Source: Eriocheir sinensis
Lineage: Eukaryota; Arthropoda; Malacostraca; Decapoda; Varunidae
Assembly (NCBI RefSeq): GCF_024679095.1
Contig: NC_066509.1
Coordinates: forward strand, 14,749,445-14,813,444
Direction of reading: 5' to 3'
Length of the DNA stretch: 64,000 nt
Below are positions 37,301 to 50,005 of the stretch, piece by piece. A program made the translations under genes and the position numbers. How positions within the stretch are numbered: position 1 is the first letter of the stretch; the number at the start of each line of letters is the position of its first letter. The notes under the pieces were generated by a model that saw only the letters and a list, made by a program, of their open reading frames with translations, did no database searches and had not been told where the DNA came from.

Positions 37301-37666
37301 TCAAGTTCTTGCCAGACCTCAGACATTGGTTCGCTTTCATCTCTGCTCAGTGGTAAAGTTGGTTCTGTGTTAGTGTCATCTTCCTGGCTAGGTGTCTCTT
37401 CACCATCAAACAGCACTTCCGGCCTTCTCAGTGTCATCTTCAAAGTAACTAGACATACTCCACAGTTTATTTTGGCCGGTGCGGAGTGTTATTACAGAGC
37501 CCAAGTGAAAATCCGGTACCTTTTTCACTGATATCGGTACTAATTACATAATACTTAATTAACGAGTTTCCCCAAAGTTGATTTTGGTTGATTTTTTTTT
37601 AATATCACAACCACCAATGGAACATTTTGGTAGCATAATTGGCCTGTTATACTAAATGTCCGGGTT

Positions 37667-37667
<1 letters not shown>
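34380..37667. mobile_element. 3.3 kb inverted-repeat transposon encoding a PIN-like/CXC protein
   Basis: Perfect 31-bp terminal inverted repeats begin GAACCCGGACATTTAGTATA (34,380-34,410 and 37,637-37,667). A less perfect inverted match extends to about 125 bp, including TTCCATTGG and TTGGGGAAACTCG. The only coding sequence inside is the decayed minus-strand ORF at 37,437-35,081. No DDE transposase or reverse transcriptase was seen. The target duplication is unclear; AG abuts both ends. (GT)n and (GA)n microsatellites flank the element. Confidence 0.85.
35081..37437 (-). pseudogene. Decayed transposon ORF with PIN-like nuclease motifs and C-terminal CXC cysteine cluster
   Basis: Minus-strand pieces in order: acidic N-terminus from ATG 37,437-37,435 (TLRRPEVLFDGEE), NWMLHLKATQEMLPFF, a frameshift near 37,052, FWSGTWTDMTIEQCLMRAAK, LVNIATGLITDERVNVEEA, a frameshift near 36,545, MTDVTWENITLKRSEQAK, and LPLYVVFDSYHVS. 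The acidic run AGYEGDADVVIVQVAL, LVIADDTDILILLLYH and AISGCDTTSALFSIGK follows, then a Cys-rich end (CSCKSGRNLCSNCSC, CSIHCKCAGQC). The spaced Asp motifs resemble PIN/FEN-type nucleases and the Cys pattern resembles tesmin/TSO1 CXC domains; both are inferences. The family looks like the large uncharacterised proteins expanded in many invertebrate genomes. Function unknown. Confidence 0.75.

Positions 37668-37670
<3 letters not shown>

Positions 37671-37725
<55 letters not shown>
37671..37725. repeat. (GA)n microsatellite
   Basis: About 54 bp of GA repeats immediately outside the right end of the PIN/CXC element. Confidence 0.95.
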
Positions 37726-37728
<3 letters not shown>

Positions 37729-37779
37729 GCCTCAGGGACGAGACGAGGCAATGCCAAAGCCACTGTTGCCTATATACAT

Positions 37780-39230
37780 TTTTTTTTTTTTTTTTTACAA
37801 CAAAGGAGGCAGCTCAAGGGCACAAAAAAAGGAAGCAATAATAAAAAAGAAGCCCGCTACTCGCTGCTCCTAAAAAAAAGAATCAAAAGAGGTGGCCGAA
37901 AGAGAGGTCAATTTCGGGAGGAGAGGTGACCTGATACCCTCCTCTTGTATTGAAAGAGTTCAAGTCGTAGGCAGGAGGAAATACAGATGAAGGAAGATTG
38001 TTCCAGATTTTATCAGCGTGAGGGATGAAAGAGTGAAGATGCTGGTTGACTCTTGCATAAGGGGTTTGGACAGTATAGGGATGAGCATGAGTAGAAAGTC
38101 GTGAGCAGCGGGGCCGCGGGAGGGGGGGAGGCATGTAGTTAGCAAGTTCAGAAGAGCAGTCAGCGTGAAAATAGCGAAAGAAGATAGAAAGTGAGGCAAC
38201 ATCGCAACGGAATTTAAGAGGTAGAGGACTGTCAGTAGGAGGAGGAGAGCTGATGAGACGAAGAGCCTGAGATTCCACTCTGTCCAGAAAAGCTGTGTGA
38301 GTGGAGCCCCCCCAACACGTGAGATGTATACTCCATACGTGGACGGACAAGGCCCCTGTAAATGGATAGCAACTGTGCGGGGGAGAAGAACTGGCGGAGA
38401 CGATACAGAACGCCCAATCTCGAGGAAGCTGATTTAGCGAGAGAGGAGATGTGAAGTTTCCAGTTGAGATTTTGAGTTAAGGATAGACCGAGGATATTTA
38501 GTGCTGAAGAAGATAACAGCTGAGTGTTGTCGAAGAATAGGGGATAGGTGTTTGGAAGATTGTGTCGAGTTGATAGGTGGAGAAATAGAGTTTTTGAGGC
38601 ATTGAAGGGCACAAGGTTCCTTCTACCCCAATCGGAAATGATAGCAAGGTGAGGTTAAGGGCCGTACTTTAAAACCATCTGCCAAGATCGGCGAATGCCT
38701 GGCGAAGTTACGCTTGGCGATCGTGTCGGTGAGGTAAGCGTTCTGCAGCCTCCTGTCTGGAGTCGTGTACTTCCTGTTGGGATAGCCTTCTATTGAAAGA
38801 AGTTGAATAATGCAGAGTGGAGTCGTCGGCGTATGAGTGGACAGGACAGTTTGTTATGGAAAGATCATTGATGAATAACAGGAAGAGAGTGGGTGATAGG
38901 ACAGAGCCTTGTGGAACACCACTGTTGATAGGTTTAGGGGAAGAGCAGTGACCGTCTACCACCGCAGAGACAGAACGGCCGGAAAGGAAACTGGAGATAA
39001 AGGAACAGAGAAAGGGATAGAATCCGAAAGAGGGCAGTTTAGAAAATAAAGATTTGTGCCAGACTCTATCGAAGGCTTTCGATATGTCCAGCGCAACTGA
39101 GAAAGTTTCACCGAAACGGCTAAGAGAGGGTGACCAAGAGTCAGTTAAGAGAGCAAGAAGATCGCTCTGATGCTGCCTTGACTCCCACCCGTCAGGTAAT
39201 ACTCATGCACGTGCACTTCTTTTTCTTCCT
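37780..39230 (-). mobile_element. Jockey-like LINE remnant, 3' half
   Basis: Minus-strand RT pieces: DISKAFDRVWHKSLFSKLP (near 39,090), INSGVPQGSVLSPTLFLLF and SYADDSTLHYSTSFNRR (38,962-38,780; YADD catalytic motif intact), LGLSLTQNLNWKLHISSLAK (near 38,480), and a C-terminal IPHADKIWNNLPSSVFPPAY (near 38,000). Frames are broken in at least three places. The 3' end at the left meets a T run at 37,780-37,796 (poly(A) on minus). Clade assignment is tentative. Confidence 0.82.
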
Positions 39231-41467
39231 TCACGAATAACTGAGCCGGAACGTGATATGATGAATGCAATACAGAGCTTGATAACTTTTTTTTTTTGGG
39301 GGGGTGCATCAGCCCTGGCTGGGAAGATAACCAGTGTATGGGTTTTCACGCCCCCCCCTCCTACCCCACACACACACCGCACTTCTTCACGCTCCTGTCA
39401 GACGGGGCCCCTGTAGAAGAGGAGAAACACGAGTCAGACGTGCATAATATATTTTCCTTTTCCCTTTCCACAGAAAAGGAAAATCTCCAGCGTTTGCAGG
39501 AGTAAGGGAAGGGAAACACAAACAGTAAGCTAATTTAAAAGATAAGCCGAGGATATCAAACATTGTTATCGGCAGAGAGAATATTGGTGTATAAGTATGA
39601 CTTGGGAATCGCATCGTCCAAGTTATTGAAATGGCTGTTTTCCAGCATTTACGCACGACAGTCTGAATGTTGTTTTCCGCTTCGTCGAGCTCCACAGTAG
39701 CGGCCTCTTCTCTCTCCAAGGTAACTAGAGCCTTAGCCTTAGCCTTGCTTCCAATGCGACTTCAAACGTGAGAATCACTATGGCAACCGATCTCCACTCC
39801 AAATATATACCTATCCGTACTTCCTGAACTTTACCGTTTCAGCTTCCCAGGACTCCCGAGGTAACAGATGAATAACTCACATTCACACTCCATTCCCCAC
39901 ACTGCATGAGGGCGTCGTGAACACCGTCAGCGGGAGATGTGGGTTACACTAACGCATGAGAATCACAGTTTTTTTTTGCCATGAACGATCCACAAGAAAT
40001 ACAAGTGCAACAGATTTACCAACTAACCGTCCAAATACTTAATCAGGGTTGAGGCATGAACGGTAACCACCGCCTGCTTCCGATTTTACCCTATCGAATA
40101 CACGTCCACCTCGCAGCAGTATCCATGGGCACAGACTTATCGTCAGGTGTTGCCCATGGCTGATGGGCGTGCGTGTCTTTCATGACGCGAGGTGTGTTCC
40201 AAGGTGACTCTAGGGATGGTGTATGCGGGCGGGCGCTAAGGTTGACAAAAGACGTGACAGCTGTTTAACCGAGGCCCTACTGGCTTGAGAGAAGTCAAGG
40301 GAGTGTTGCACTGGGCCACGCGTGACCGCTCATCGCTCTCTTCACAGTTGCTGCTCACATGCTGCTCACATGCCATCAGTGTGCCACAGCTGCTGATACA
40401 CTGCTCCTGTCCTGTTGTTTCTTGGACTGTGTTGCTCCCCTCGCCCGCACGCCACTCCACGTTGAGGAGCACGGCACCCGCGAGTAGCAAATTAACTCGT
40501 TTCGACATCCTTACCAAAAAGGTTAATATAGGTAAAAAGTTTCCCTTGATATTTACAAAGTGTGAAGACCCGTGGCCTTGACAGGGTGGAGGGCAGTGAG
40601 TGGGTGTGTGGCAACAGGTGCACGTCGAACACTTGTGATCGTAATTAGGTCTCCTGAGCTTTCTGGGGTCAGAAGACGTATAAATCGTAACAGTGATCAA
40701 AATAAGGTAAGGTAAACGGATCCGCTGAGTCGTGGTTATGGTGCGCTAACCACTAATCCAAGATATCGCACTACACCAAGGTGGAAACTTTATGAGAAAC
40801 ATTTCGTACGCACACAAGTAAATTTATGTTCTGATCAGAAATGCAGATCAAGAAAATATAACATACAAAGTCATGAATGGCCAACTCAGAACGTTTGCTA
40901 TGACTTTATGAACAATAACAGAAACATGCTGGAGCGTAACACACCCACCTTTAATAGGGTTGTATATACACAAAAAAAAAAATCTGTTTAGAAATGAAGA
41001 CTAAAAAAAAATATGTGCGCAGTAATGAATGGGCAACTCAAAACTTTAGCTAATTCATTAGGACAAAATAAATATCGATTTAAAACCCATAACTATACAT
41101 TGTGTAGAACACGCCATCCATCCACCGCGGCTAAAGACAGTGCGGGCCGTCCAACACATTATTATTGCGCAAGAAGATTAGATAACGCTCCTCGACGCAA
41201 GTGGGTTCAGTTCAAGGTTAATTGTTTTCCCGCGTGGAGACCAGGAAGAAATAGTAATATCCTTTCTATATGCGCTGAAAAGAAAAACTAAAGACTGTGT
41301 GTGAATGAATGAAAAAAATTATAAATCAATGAACAAACAAATAAATGAGTACATACATAAGAAAAAAAATATCGTTTTCGCAAGTTAAATAAACAAACAT
41401 CCATGGCAGTTTGTACAAACATGCGATGACTAATACTGATAACCATAAGAATTTGTTGTTGTTCTTA

Positions 41468-41470
<3 letters not shown>
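39231..41470. other. No supported gene
   Basis: Mixed-composition DNA with a few ORFs under 160 codons that resemble nothing I recognise and lack a consistent exon structure. A stretch near 39,630-39,720 is the least random-looking (see rejected items). Confidence 0.4.
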
Positions 41471-41499
<29 letters not shown>

Positions 41500-41645
41500 T
41501 CTCACCTAACATTTCTCCTTGTCATATACAAGTAACCTACTTGCTGCTCCCTAATTCGTAGCTCGAGTCAGGCCTTGTCACACTCTCCAAATGTTAACGT
41601 ATGTCACTCTTCTGCATTGAATTCCGTCTGCGTTCTTCACTCTGT

Positions 41646-41735
41646 ACTGCCTGGGGGTTGGGATGGCATGCTCCTCCCTTCTCCTTTGTTGTTTTACTTG
41701 CAAAAATAAACTATCAATCAATCAATCATTCAGAT
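41646..41735 (+). repeat. Short interspersed repeat with (ATCA)n tail
   Basis: CTGCCTGGGGGTTGGGATGG, then CTCCTCCCTTCTCC, an AATAAA and (ATCA)n. A close copy is at 48,220-48,301. Confidence 0.7.
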
Positions 41736-42450
41736 AGTTTTGTTCTATTATATTGTAATTCCTCACATGAGTTCTCATATTTTATTGTCGTATTTATTTT
41801 AGTATCATTAGTAAACATATCCATGTAACTCTGTTCTCATATTATCATTTATATACTTTAAATACACCAGCAACATGATTGGTTTACCAACACTGAACCC
41901 TGTGTGACACCACATCTACCGCTTTCCAGGACGAGTACTTTCCCCTTAATATTCGTCATTTTTTCCTTTTCTTCCTTCGACAATTACAATTGGCTCCCCT
42001 GGATTCCCATTGTATCAAAGTTTCCATGAGGGACTTTGTTAAAACCGTTTTAGAAGTCTTAGTTTACTGTCTGCCCATCCATCTCACATTTTTTCTGCCG
42101 CTATATAGTAACAAATATTTGATATGCTTACTTTTTTGTCTTTCCTTAAACCAAATAGCACTTATGATAACATATTTCTCAATAAAGTGTTTTATCCGAC
42201 TTTTTCCCATTACTTTGCTTGCAACATTGATCTGTGATTAATGGGCACTGTTTATTGCTTTTTTTTCGAACAGGGGGATTGCGTTGACCTTTTTTTCATA
42301 TTTCTGGTAACTTGTCTTGATTTTATGACGAATATTTATTTGCAGTAGCGCGTTTAATTCTTCTACACATTCTTTTTCACGCTCAGTTGGATAATTCATT
42401 CGAAACATTTGCCTTCCGTTTATCTTCTTTTATTTAATATCTTCAATTTA

Positions 42451-42454
<4 letters not shown>

Positions 42455-42527
<73 letters not shown>
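42455..42527. repeat. (TA)n microsatellite
   Basis: About 73 bp of uninterrupted TA repeats. Confidence 0.95.
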
Positions 42528-42532
<5 letters not shown>

Positions 42533-43730
42533 TGTTTGTTTTAATTCAACTGCTACTGATTCTACAACTTCTGGTAAATTTACACGTATCTGGTTTGCCT
42601 GCAGTTAGTTATTTGTTACCAGCACAGGTCACCTTAATTGTTTGATGTCTCTATCTTTCCTAGAGACTGAACCTCAGCGCTCAACTAATAGATGATGAAT
42701 ATATTATTTTTCCTCCATATAATATGATTTTCTTTACTCAATGTAGTATTTGTTACATTAACATTTAACTTCGTTTCCATAAGACAGATTACCTGCTTAT
42801 TTTTTGTCTTGTAACCTACTGCATCGTGTGTGTGTGTGTGTGTGTGTGTGTGTCAGATCCACACAGCTGAGTACATGTGGGGTGTGTTATCGTCCTCAAC
42901 ATGGGCTATCGCATCAAACGACTCTTATTAATGCCGTGATAAGTAATCCAAGCGAGATATATATTTTTAAAGAAATTTATCACTTATCTTGATCGTCTCC
43001 AACGCCAGCCCTTTCTCAGTTCCCAACCCCTGTTGCGGGAATTTCTCTACAAACTCAGTAACAATAGCCATGAACTTGTATATGCACGCTTAAGGGTTCA
43101 GGGAGATAGCAACTTTTCCTAGCTCAGTTTTTGCAAAGAGAAGAAAATGGCGGGGTTAGGTGAACAAATGTGTAAATATCTTAATCAATGAAATAAAGAA
43201 AGACAAAAAAGGAAAGACAATAATAGAAAATAATGCATGGGAGGAAGGAAGGAAGGAAGGAAGGAAAGACCGAAGTACGGAAGAAAAAAAGAGAGGAAGA
43301 AAGACAAAGAAATAAAGGAAGAACGGAAGAAAGACGAGGACAACGAAGGGAAATAAATAAAAAAAGAAGAGAAAAAACAATAAGCCCCAAACAAATGCAC
43401 AGAATATATAGATAAAGGAAACAACACCACGTTTAAGATCTACGTTACTCCCTGTGGCGGCAAGAACTATAGTATTTATTATCTTGTGTTGTTCCTGCCC
43501 ACTCACTGCCTGCTAAATCTAGTGATAGGAGGCCAACTGCTTCCTAATAGCCACCTCCTCGCCTCGACAAGTGAAAGGCAGCACAAGCAAGGCGGGGGAG
43601 TAAGCGGTGGCGGGACGTCTCATGCATGGGCCGTCACGTGCGTGGTGGGTGCGGCGTTGGGCAGCAAGTGGCTTCATAATGATCATTGCCTTGTTTCTAT
43701 GGAGTGGTGAACAGAGTACTGAGCAAACGT

Positions 43731-44022
43731 AAACGAGTAAATGGTCCATATTTTGTAACAGAATGAGTAAGTGGTCTATACCTTGTTGTAGAAAGTGTAA
43801 ATGGCCCAGACCTTGTACAATAACGAGTAAATGGTTCATACCTTGTAAGAGAAAGACTAAATGACCCTTACCTTGTTGTAGAAAGTGTAAATGCAGTAGA
43901 AAGAGTAAATTTGGCCCATATATTGTAATAGTCAATGGCCCATAACTAGTAAATGGACCATACCTTGTAATAAAGTAAATGGTTCATACATTATAATAGA
44001 ACGAGTAAATGACCCATACCAG
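43731..44022. repeat. Minisatellite, unit about 30-36 bp
   Basis: Eight or nine diverged copies of a unit like GAGTAAATGGTTCATACCTT followed by GTARTAGAA. Copies differ in length by whole blocks. Confidence 0.85.
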
Positions 44023-44302
44023 ATCGAGTATCGTGGCACAGTATAATTATTGGTTTCACGGATTCTTTGAAATGGACGGGGTTGGCAGACGGCGGGGGGC
44101 AGGCCGTGGGGGGAGGCAAAGGCAGGTGAGTGAAAGGTGGACTCGCGGCCACGGGCGAAAGTTGATCTGATCTGCGGTCTGAACATCACAGCCTTGACAT
44201 GAATCTGAATCAATCAACTGCTCACCGGTTGACCAATAGGTGATCCTGAACTTGGAGAAACCTTTAGAGGCTGACCTGGATGCCACCCTCGACCCAGTGT
44301 CC

Positions 44303-44522
44303 TCTTTTTTTCACGTTTGACCTATAGCGCCAGTAGGCTTTCCTGATGAGGCCTGTTGGTCCTCCCCAGCCCGTTAGCAGCCCAGGCACCGTTTCTTGTT
44401 TGACTAATGCTGCCCCCCCCGAGCCTGATCCATTTGATCTTCTTGAGAGAGTTTCGCTAAGTCCGGGTTGGTAGGTGGTCATCAGCAGCAGGGCAGCATC
44501 TGGGTAGTCTTAGGTCACTCGG
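44303..44522 (-). mobile_element. SINE fragment (5'-truncated)
   Basis: Shares CGCCAGTAGGCTTTCCTGAT, then GTCCGGGTTGGTAG and GGGTAGTCTTAGGTCACTCG with the SINE at 53,281-53,643, in the same orientation. The tRNA-like head is missing. Confidence 0.7.
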
Positions 44523-45395
44523 CGAAAGAGGCAGATAGATATTATAGATAAATGGCAGCAAAGTGAGAACGAAAGATGAGGAGAGGTGGCAAAAAAAAGA
44601 GAGGAAAGTACAGAATAATTGACAGGTCCTGAGACCTAAGTTAAGGGCAATAATGTATGCTTGGAGCTGTGAGGAAGCTGTGAGAAGTAGGAACAGCCTT
44701 AAGAACGAGACCTTTATGCTCAGCCCTGAGACCTAAGAAATGTTAAACGCCAAGTCAAAGTAACATCTAAGGCTATTCTCAGCTTCCTTATCGAGATTTT
44801 TCATGAAGAATGTACTGATATAAGCGATTTTTTAAACAACTAACATGAAGTATCAGAGCGAACATTTTTGTTTTTGCCTTTGACTGTCTCTTCTGCTATA
44901 AAAAGATAAGATTTTTAAGAAAATAAAGAGTGTAATTTAAACACTAGAATCAGAAATCGCGTGTTTATTGCAATACCCGTAACGTGGTTGCTTGTGCTTT
45001 GCTATAATTATAACCTGAATATTTTTTGTAAGTACGTGATTTAAGTTATTTAAAGGTTCCCTGTATTATGAAGATAACCCAGGGAAGAAAAAACAAAGTG
45101 AACATTGTGATCCACCATGCTACACTGCTTCATTAATTTATGCTATTTTTTTTAATTAATTGGCCACGCCCCTCATCAGTCCTACTCAACGCCTCCACTT
45201 CACTCCAATCCACTCCCTCTCAATCTTACACTTCATTTCCTTCTTTTGACAAGCTACCTTCTCAATAACACTATAAATATCTCGATTCCTCATCTCCTCA
45301 TCTCTTTCTAATCTTTTATATTTCCTCTCCCCAGCTTCCTGTCATCTGCGCATACCTTATTCTGTTTTATCTCTATCACCCTTCCTCATTATTCT

Positions 45396-45431
<36 letters not shown>

Positions 45432-45589
45432 GTAATCAGGGACAAGCATGAATAACATTACTTTTCCTCATTGCGCCACGCCTCGTAACAACTCCTTTCT
45501 GTGTCAACGCTGTATCCTCATGAGAATTAATTAGTATTGTAGCCACACACTGTAGCAGTAGGCTGCAACTGATTGTCCTCCACTCACTT

Positions 45590-45672
45590 CCGGGTTAGGA
45601 TTACAGGAGCTGTCTTGTATAGGCCAACCGGCCTCTTGCAGACTCCTTACATTCTTATGTTCTTATATTCAT
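45590..45672 (+). repeat. Dispersed repeat, likely LINE 3' end
   Basis: Second copy of the repeat at 12,652-12,724: GGATTACAGGAGCTG, CTTGCAGACTCCTTA, and a TTCTTATG-type tail. Confidence 0.6.
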
Positions 45673-45862
45673 TTATTACGCGATGGTTTTACTTCCAAGG
45701 AGCCACGAGACGTATAAGTGTAATACGCAGTCACACTTTCCTAATAATATACTCGTACAAGCAATCTAAGCGTCAGCAACCTGTTTTTAGATTTGCGTCA
45801 GACCATCGATCACTTTGTTATTATAGTCATGACGATGCTCTTCACACTCAGTAATAAATAAA

Positions 45863-45988
<126 letters not shown>

Positions 45989-48085
45989 GAGTAAGAAGTT
46001 AGAGAGCAAGGCATCTACATTCCACACATATTTTGCCTAACGTGTCTACTTTCCTAATGCAGAGCTGGGATTGCAGCTTCCGGGTCGTGCACATTCTGGT
46101 AAACGCTGGTGAGGTCTAACTATAGTTTCATTTTCTTCTTTCTCAGCAGTGTCAGATGTGTGAAAGTAAAGATTTTCCTCCGATTTAGTGAACAGTGTGT
46201 ACGTTCTGTTGTTGTTGTTTTTTATCCGATTTATTTGCTTTCCTTCTCTTTTTGTTATGCATCTGCAACAACAAAATTAATAAATCAAAGTTATGGGTAT
46301 GCTGTATCATCCTCACGCGAATCTGCCCCATCAAATTATATAGGTACACACCGCAATTTGTAACACGCACAAATCTTAAGAAACAATGAGCCAGAAGGAA
46401 ATCCACGCTCATTTCTTGGAGATAATCTTATCAGAGGGTGGGACTGAAGGCGCACTTCCGTATTTCCCAGTTTATGGCTTTGTTGGTGTTGAAAACTCAG
46501 GAAAGCCTACATCATCCATGCTACTGAGCTGTGTAACAATGTCTAGCTGCGTGAGAGGGAAGGGAAAGCAGTCATGAAGATCTGCCGGTCATAACGTGCT
46601 CCCTGACCCTGGGAAGATTGCGCAGCGTCACCCACCTGTAAACCCCCACCCCGCATATACTCCATGCAACTCATGCATACCCTTGATCATCCTTCCTGCT
46701 GGTATGACTTTTAAGAAGTGGAAAAAGCCAGGATCAGTGATACATATATAATCATAACAGAAACGTGGCTCTGTACCTCCACAAAGTCTGTTTCTTTTCT
46801 GAGAACCTCATGACAACATCCTGCTCAGCTGTTTACCAAGGAAGCATGTTCCAGCACACGTTCTGAGGCGGAACAAGTGAAGACAATAGGAGCAAGTGTG
46901 GGTGTGACTGACGATCGATGCGCACCTGGCCACAATACGATAGCACGACTCTGCCTCTGGCGCCACACCGGTGAAAACAGCACACGAGGAGGTAACCTGT
47001 ATGGAAACGTGCCCCAGTACTTGCTAGGGTCTATACGAATCGATAAAGACGAGTGCTGATTAGAGTAAGAGAACAAAATGGTCAACCTTCCAAGGCTGAG
47101 ACCATGGGCTTATCAGTCAAAGGTCCTGTAATTTGTCCCAACTAAATCGTGTAATGGATCTGAGTAGAGATAAAACATCCTTAAAATATATACAGTATAC
47201 ATGTTTATCGCAGTAATTGCTCCTTATACTCAAATTTTACGTCCCGAGAAGCATATAATCTACACATTGATTGAGTTGGAGACAAGGCCATATCTTATCT
47301 CTGAGACTTTGAGCAGTGAAAAGTGAATGACATAAGACAGTATCACACAATCATAAACTGCATTATCATAAAGACCCTGAAATATTCGGTGATAAGATAT
47401 GTGCGCCATTGGGTTCGGAAATATTGATAGTAAAAGTAGGCATTACTGGCTGCCTGCTTATCATTTAGGTACACACATACAACTTTATCAGTGTGCCGAG
47501 TCGTGATAGCCCATCTCAGATTCAGATCCACAGTAGCTCCGCAGTTCCCTCTCTAGCTCGATCCTTGACTCAGTTCCTACGCATCAGCAGAGGTAAAACT
47601 GCGTCAATCCCAGCTAGCATCCTTGGGGAACCATTGGGACGGATTGAAATAAATGAGAGTGATACAGCTTTATTTTTTTCAGTGTATACTTTACGCCTCA
47701 CTCTAGATTACGTTGTGCACGTTGCAATGGGGGTGTTGAAAAAAAAGGAAAAGTGGAGGGGCTTGGAAGTAGTGCGACCCATGGGAAAGTCCAATATTCC
47801 TTTTGCGGTGAATTATCAAATTTGCCATGACTGTTTGAGGGGTTATTCAAGTGCAATTAGGTTTCAACTCAGTTTTGTTTCAGGGAAGGGCGTCTGTCTA
47901 ATAAAAAAAAAAAAATAAATAAATAAAGCGATAAGCCTTAATTATCAAAAGTCCTCCTCACCCTCAAAAAAAAAAAAAAGTACTGCATATAATATTTTCT
48001 CGGTTTTTGGTCGCCGGATAAATTAATTGACTCCTGCGAAGTCGATCGATCTTATAGGTGATAAAACTATTAAAATCCTTTCCAC

Positions 48086-48122
<37 letters not shown>

Positions 48123-48219
48123 CCCCCTCTCTTGTTGTGCATTTATTCCTACCATTGTATCTTTTTAGTTTAATTGTGCTACCTACACATGTATTACTAG
48201 TTATATAATCACATTCTGC

Positions 48220-48301
48220 CCTGCCTGGGAGTTGGGATGGCATGTTCCTCCCTTCTCCCTTGTTGTTTACCTGCAACAATAAACTATCAATCAATCAATC
48301 A
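48220..48301 (+). repeat. Short interspersed repeat with (ATCA)n tail
   Basis: Near copy of 41,646-41,735: CCTGGGAGTTGGGATGGCAT, an AATAAA, then (ATCA)n. Confidence 0.7.
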
Positions 48302-49039
48302 AGCAAGGTCAAAAATGAAGCACAACTGTATGGGTCGTATTATAAAGCATTTCGCCGCCCAAGTACACAAATTTGACAAGGCTTTCGTAGGCTTGTGGGC
48401 ATTTCCAAGAGTAGTTGTATGACCCTGGTGGTAGTTTGACCCTTCTTCTGTAACATGAACCTGAAGAAACACTCATTAGAATCCGACTTAGTCCCTCTTT
48501 GACCTCTAGAAATAGCTCATGTGAATTGCGAAAGCGTTTTATAATGCCGACTTACGCCTCGCTCCGGTCATATCTCGATCGGTCGATCACTTTCGTCACC
48601 TCTGTTATCGTGGTTGAGAAAATACCATATGGAGAGCTAAGTATAATTGTACCTTCACTCAGTCATATAATACACAAATATAAAAAAATAAGGTTAATGT
48701 GTAGAAATAATGATTGAGGAATAGTTACCTTTAAACTTTTGCCCTTTAACAAACTTCACCTCTCTGTCAACACTGCTCCAAAGAATCAAGTTGAATTGTG
48801 CCTATGCTTAACAAACAATATATGAGTAAAAAAAAAAATAGTATACCTAAATAATAATACGAATAAAAACAACGACTATAATAATTTTGTCCTTTAACAC
48901 CCTGCTGCCCCCACTCCCTGTGCTCAGTCTCATGTAGTCAGGGTTGCCGCTTTTGGTACTAATGAACCGAATTAGGTACTTTTAGACGTCTTACTACTCT
49001 CGGTCTTATTTAGCACGAAATGATGTCTGAGAAACTATG

Positions 49040-50005
49040 TAGAGATGGCTAATATTAAGGCTTCCTACAAGATATATGAGGAAACCTATGATTTTGAAGG
49101 GAAAATACCTATTAATTAGTTTTATTTCTAGGACACTGAAATATAGCAGGGCAAAATAGCATTAACAACGAAAAGGAGATGGAAATTCTTTAAGGTCCAT
49201 ATTCTTAAACGTATCGGACTTCCATTACAACTATTTTCCAAGGCCCCAGAAAATGTCAGTCGTGTTTTCATGGGGTCAGCTTTCCCGTTCAAGGTACGTG
49301 TAGGCCTACGTACGATATAGAAGTCGGATAAAACTATATAGGGTCACAAAACAGTCCATGAAAACCCCAGTTACTTCTACGAGAGGCTTTTCGAACAGGC
49401 GTACCAAGTTTAAAAATAATGGCTTGAGTTTGGTGCAGCTTAAGTGTTCTCTCTGTGCTTGCATGCAGGCTCGTTCTGGCACTGCTAATTAACAAGATCG
49501 GTGTGACCTTATATTAGGCTTCATGCAAGATATATGGCGATTGTGTGATTTTGAAAGGAAGACACTCATCAGTTTACTTTAAGGACACTAAAACTATCCA
49601 GAAGAAAACAACATGATCAGTTAGTTTGACGCAGTTTATTTCATGTGGTATCGGTACGTTCGCTTTCAGGCCCGTTCTGGCACTATCTATAAATCGGTGT
49701 GACCTAATATTAGGCTTCCTACAACATATATAGGGAAAGGGATGCTTTTGAAAGGAAGACACTCATCAATTTTACTTAAAAGACACCAAAACTATCCAGA
49801 AAAAAAATAGAATTAGTTTGGTGCAGTTTGATCTCATCTGGTAGGTACGTTTCAGGCTCGTTCTGGTACTTTTTTGGTGCAGCCTGTTCTCATCTGGTAC
49901 ATTTTCGGGCTCGTTCTGGTGCATTGATGATAAAAAGGAGGTGGAAATTCCGAGTCTGGTGCAGTTTGTTCTGATGTGGTACGTTTTCAGGCTCGCTGTG
50001 GCACC
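49040..50005. repeat. Diverged tandem units just upstream of S6K
   Basis: Long units carry AGGCTTCCTACAAGATATAT-type sequence at about 49,056, 49,516 and 49,710, each followed by TTTTGAAAGG and an ACTCATCA-like block. Shorter units with GTGCAGTTTGTTCT...GGTACGTTTTCAGGCTCG recur near 49,628, 49,817, 49,878 and 49,959. The array ends about 100 bp before the S6K start codon. Confidence 0.75.

Larger units (their letters stand above)
41471..42660 (-). mobile_element. Decayed LINE fragment with (CA)n tail
   Basis: (GT)n on plus at 41,471-41,500 leads into a 3' UTR-like segment. Near 41,880-41,920 the minus strand reads GVTQGSVL, an RT palm motif, with YINDN-like sequence beyond it. The arrangement matches the minus-strand LINE family at 18.9-23.7 kb. 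A short (ATCA)n-tailed repeat is inserted at about 41,646-41,735, and a (TA)n tract lies at 42,455-42,527. Confidence 0.5.

Noticed and set aside
39387..39719. Minus-strand ORF whose start (EREEAATVELDEAENNIQTV) looks protein-like
   Set aside because: No family recognised, no ATG start, no convincing acceptor or donor, and the second half looks random. Left as unsupported.
40236..40700. Minus-strand ORF of 154 codons
   Set aside because: No recognisable domain and no neighbouring exon that would join in frame.
43731..44022. CRISPR-like array
   Set aside because: Spacing and units are those of a diverged minisatellite in a eukaryotic genome; there are no constant repeats with unique spacers.
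46386..46577. Small ORF starting MSQKEIHAHFLEIIL
   Set aside because: 63 codons, no recognised family, no splice-linked neighbour; compatible with chance.
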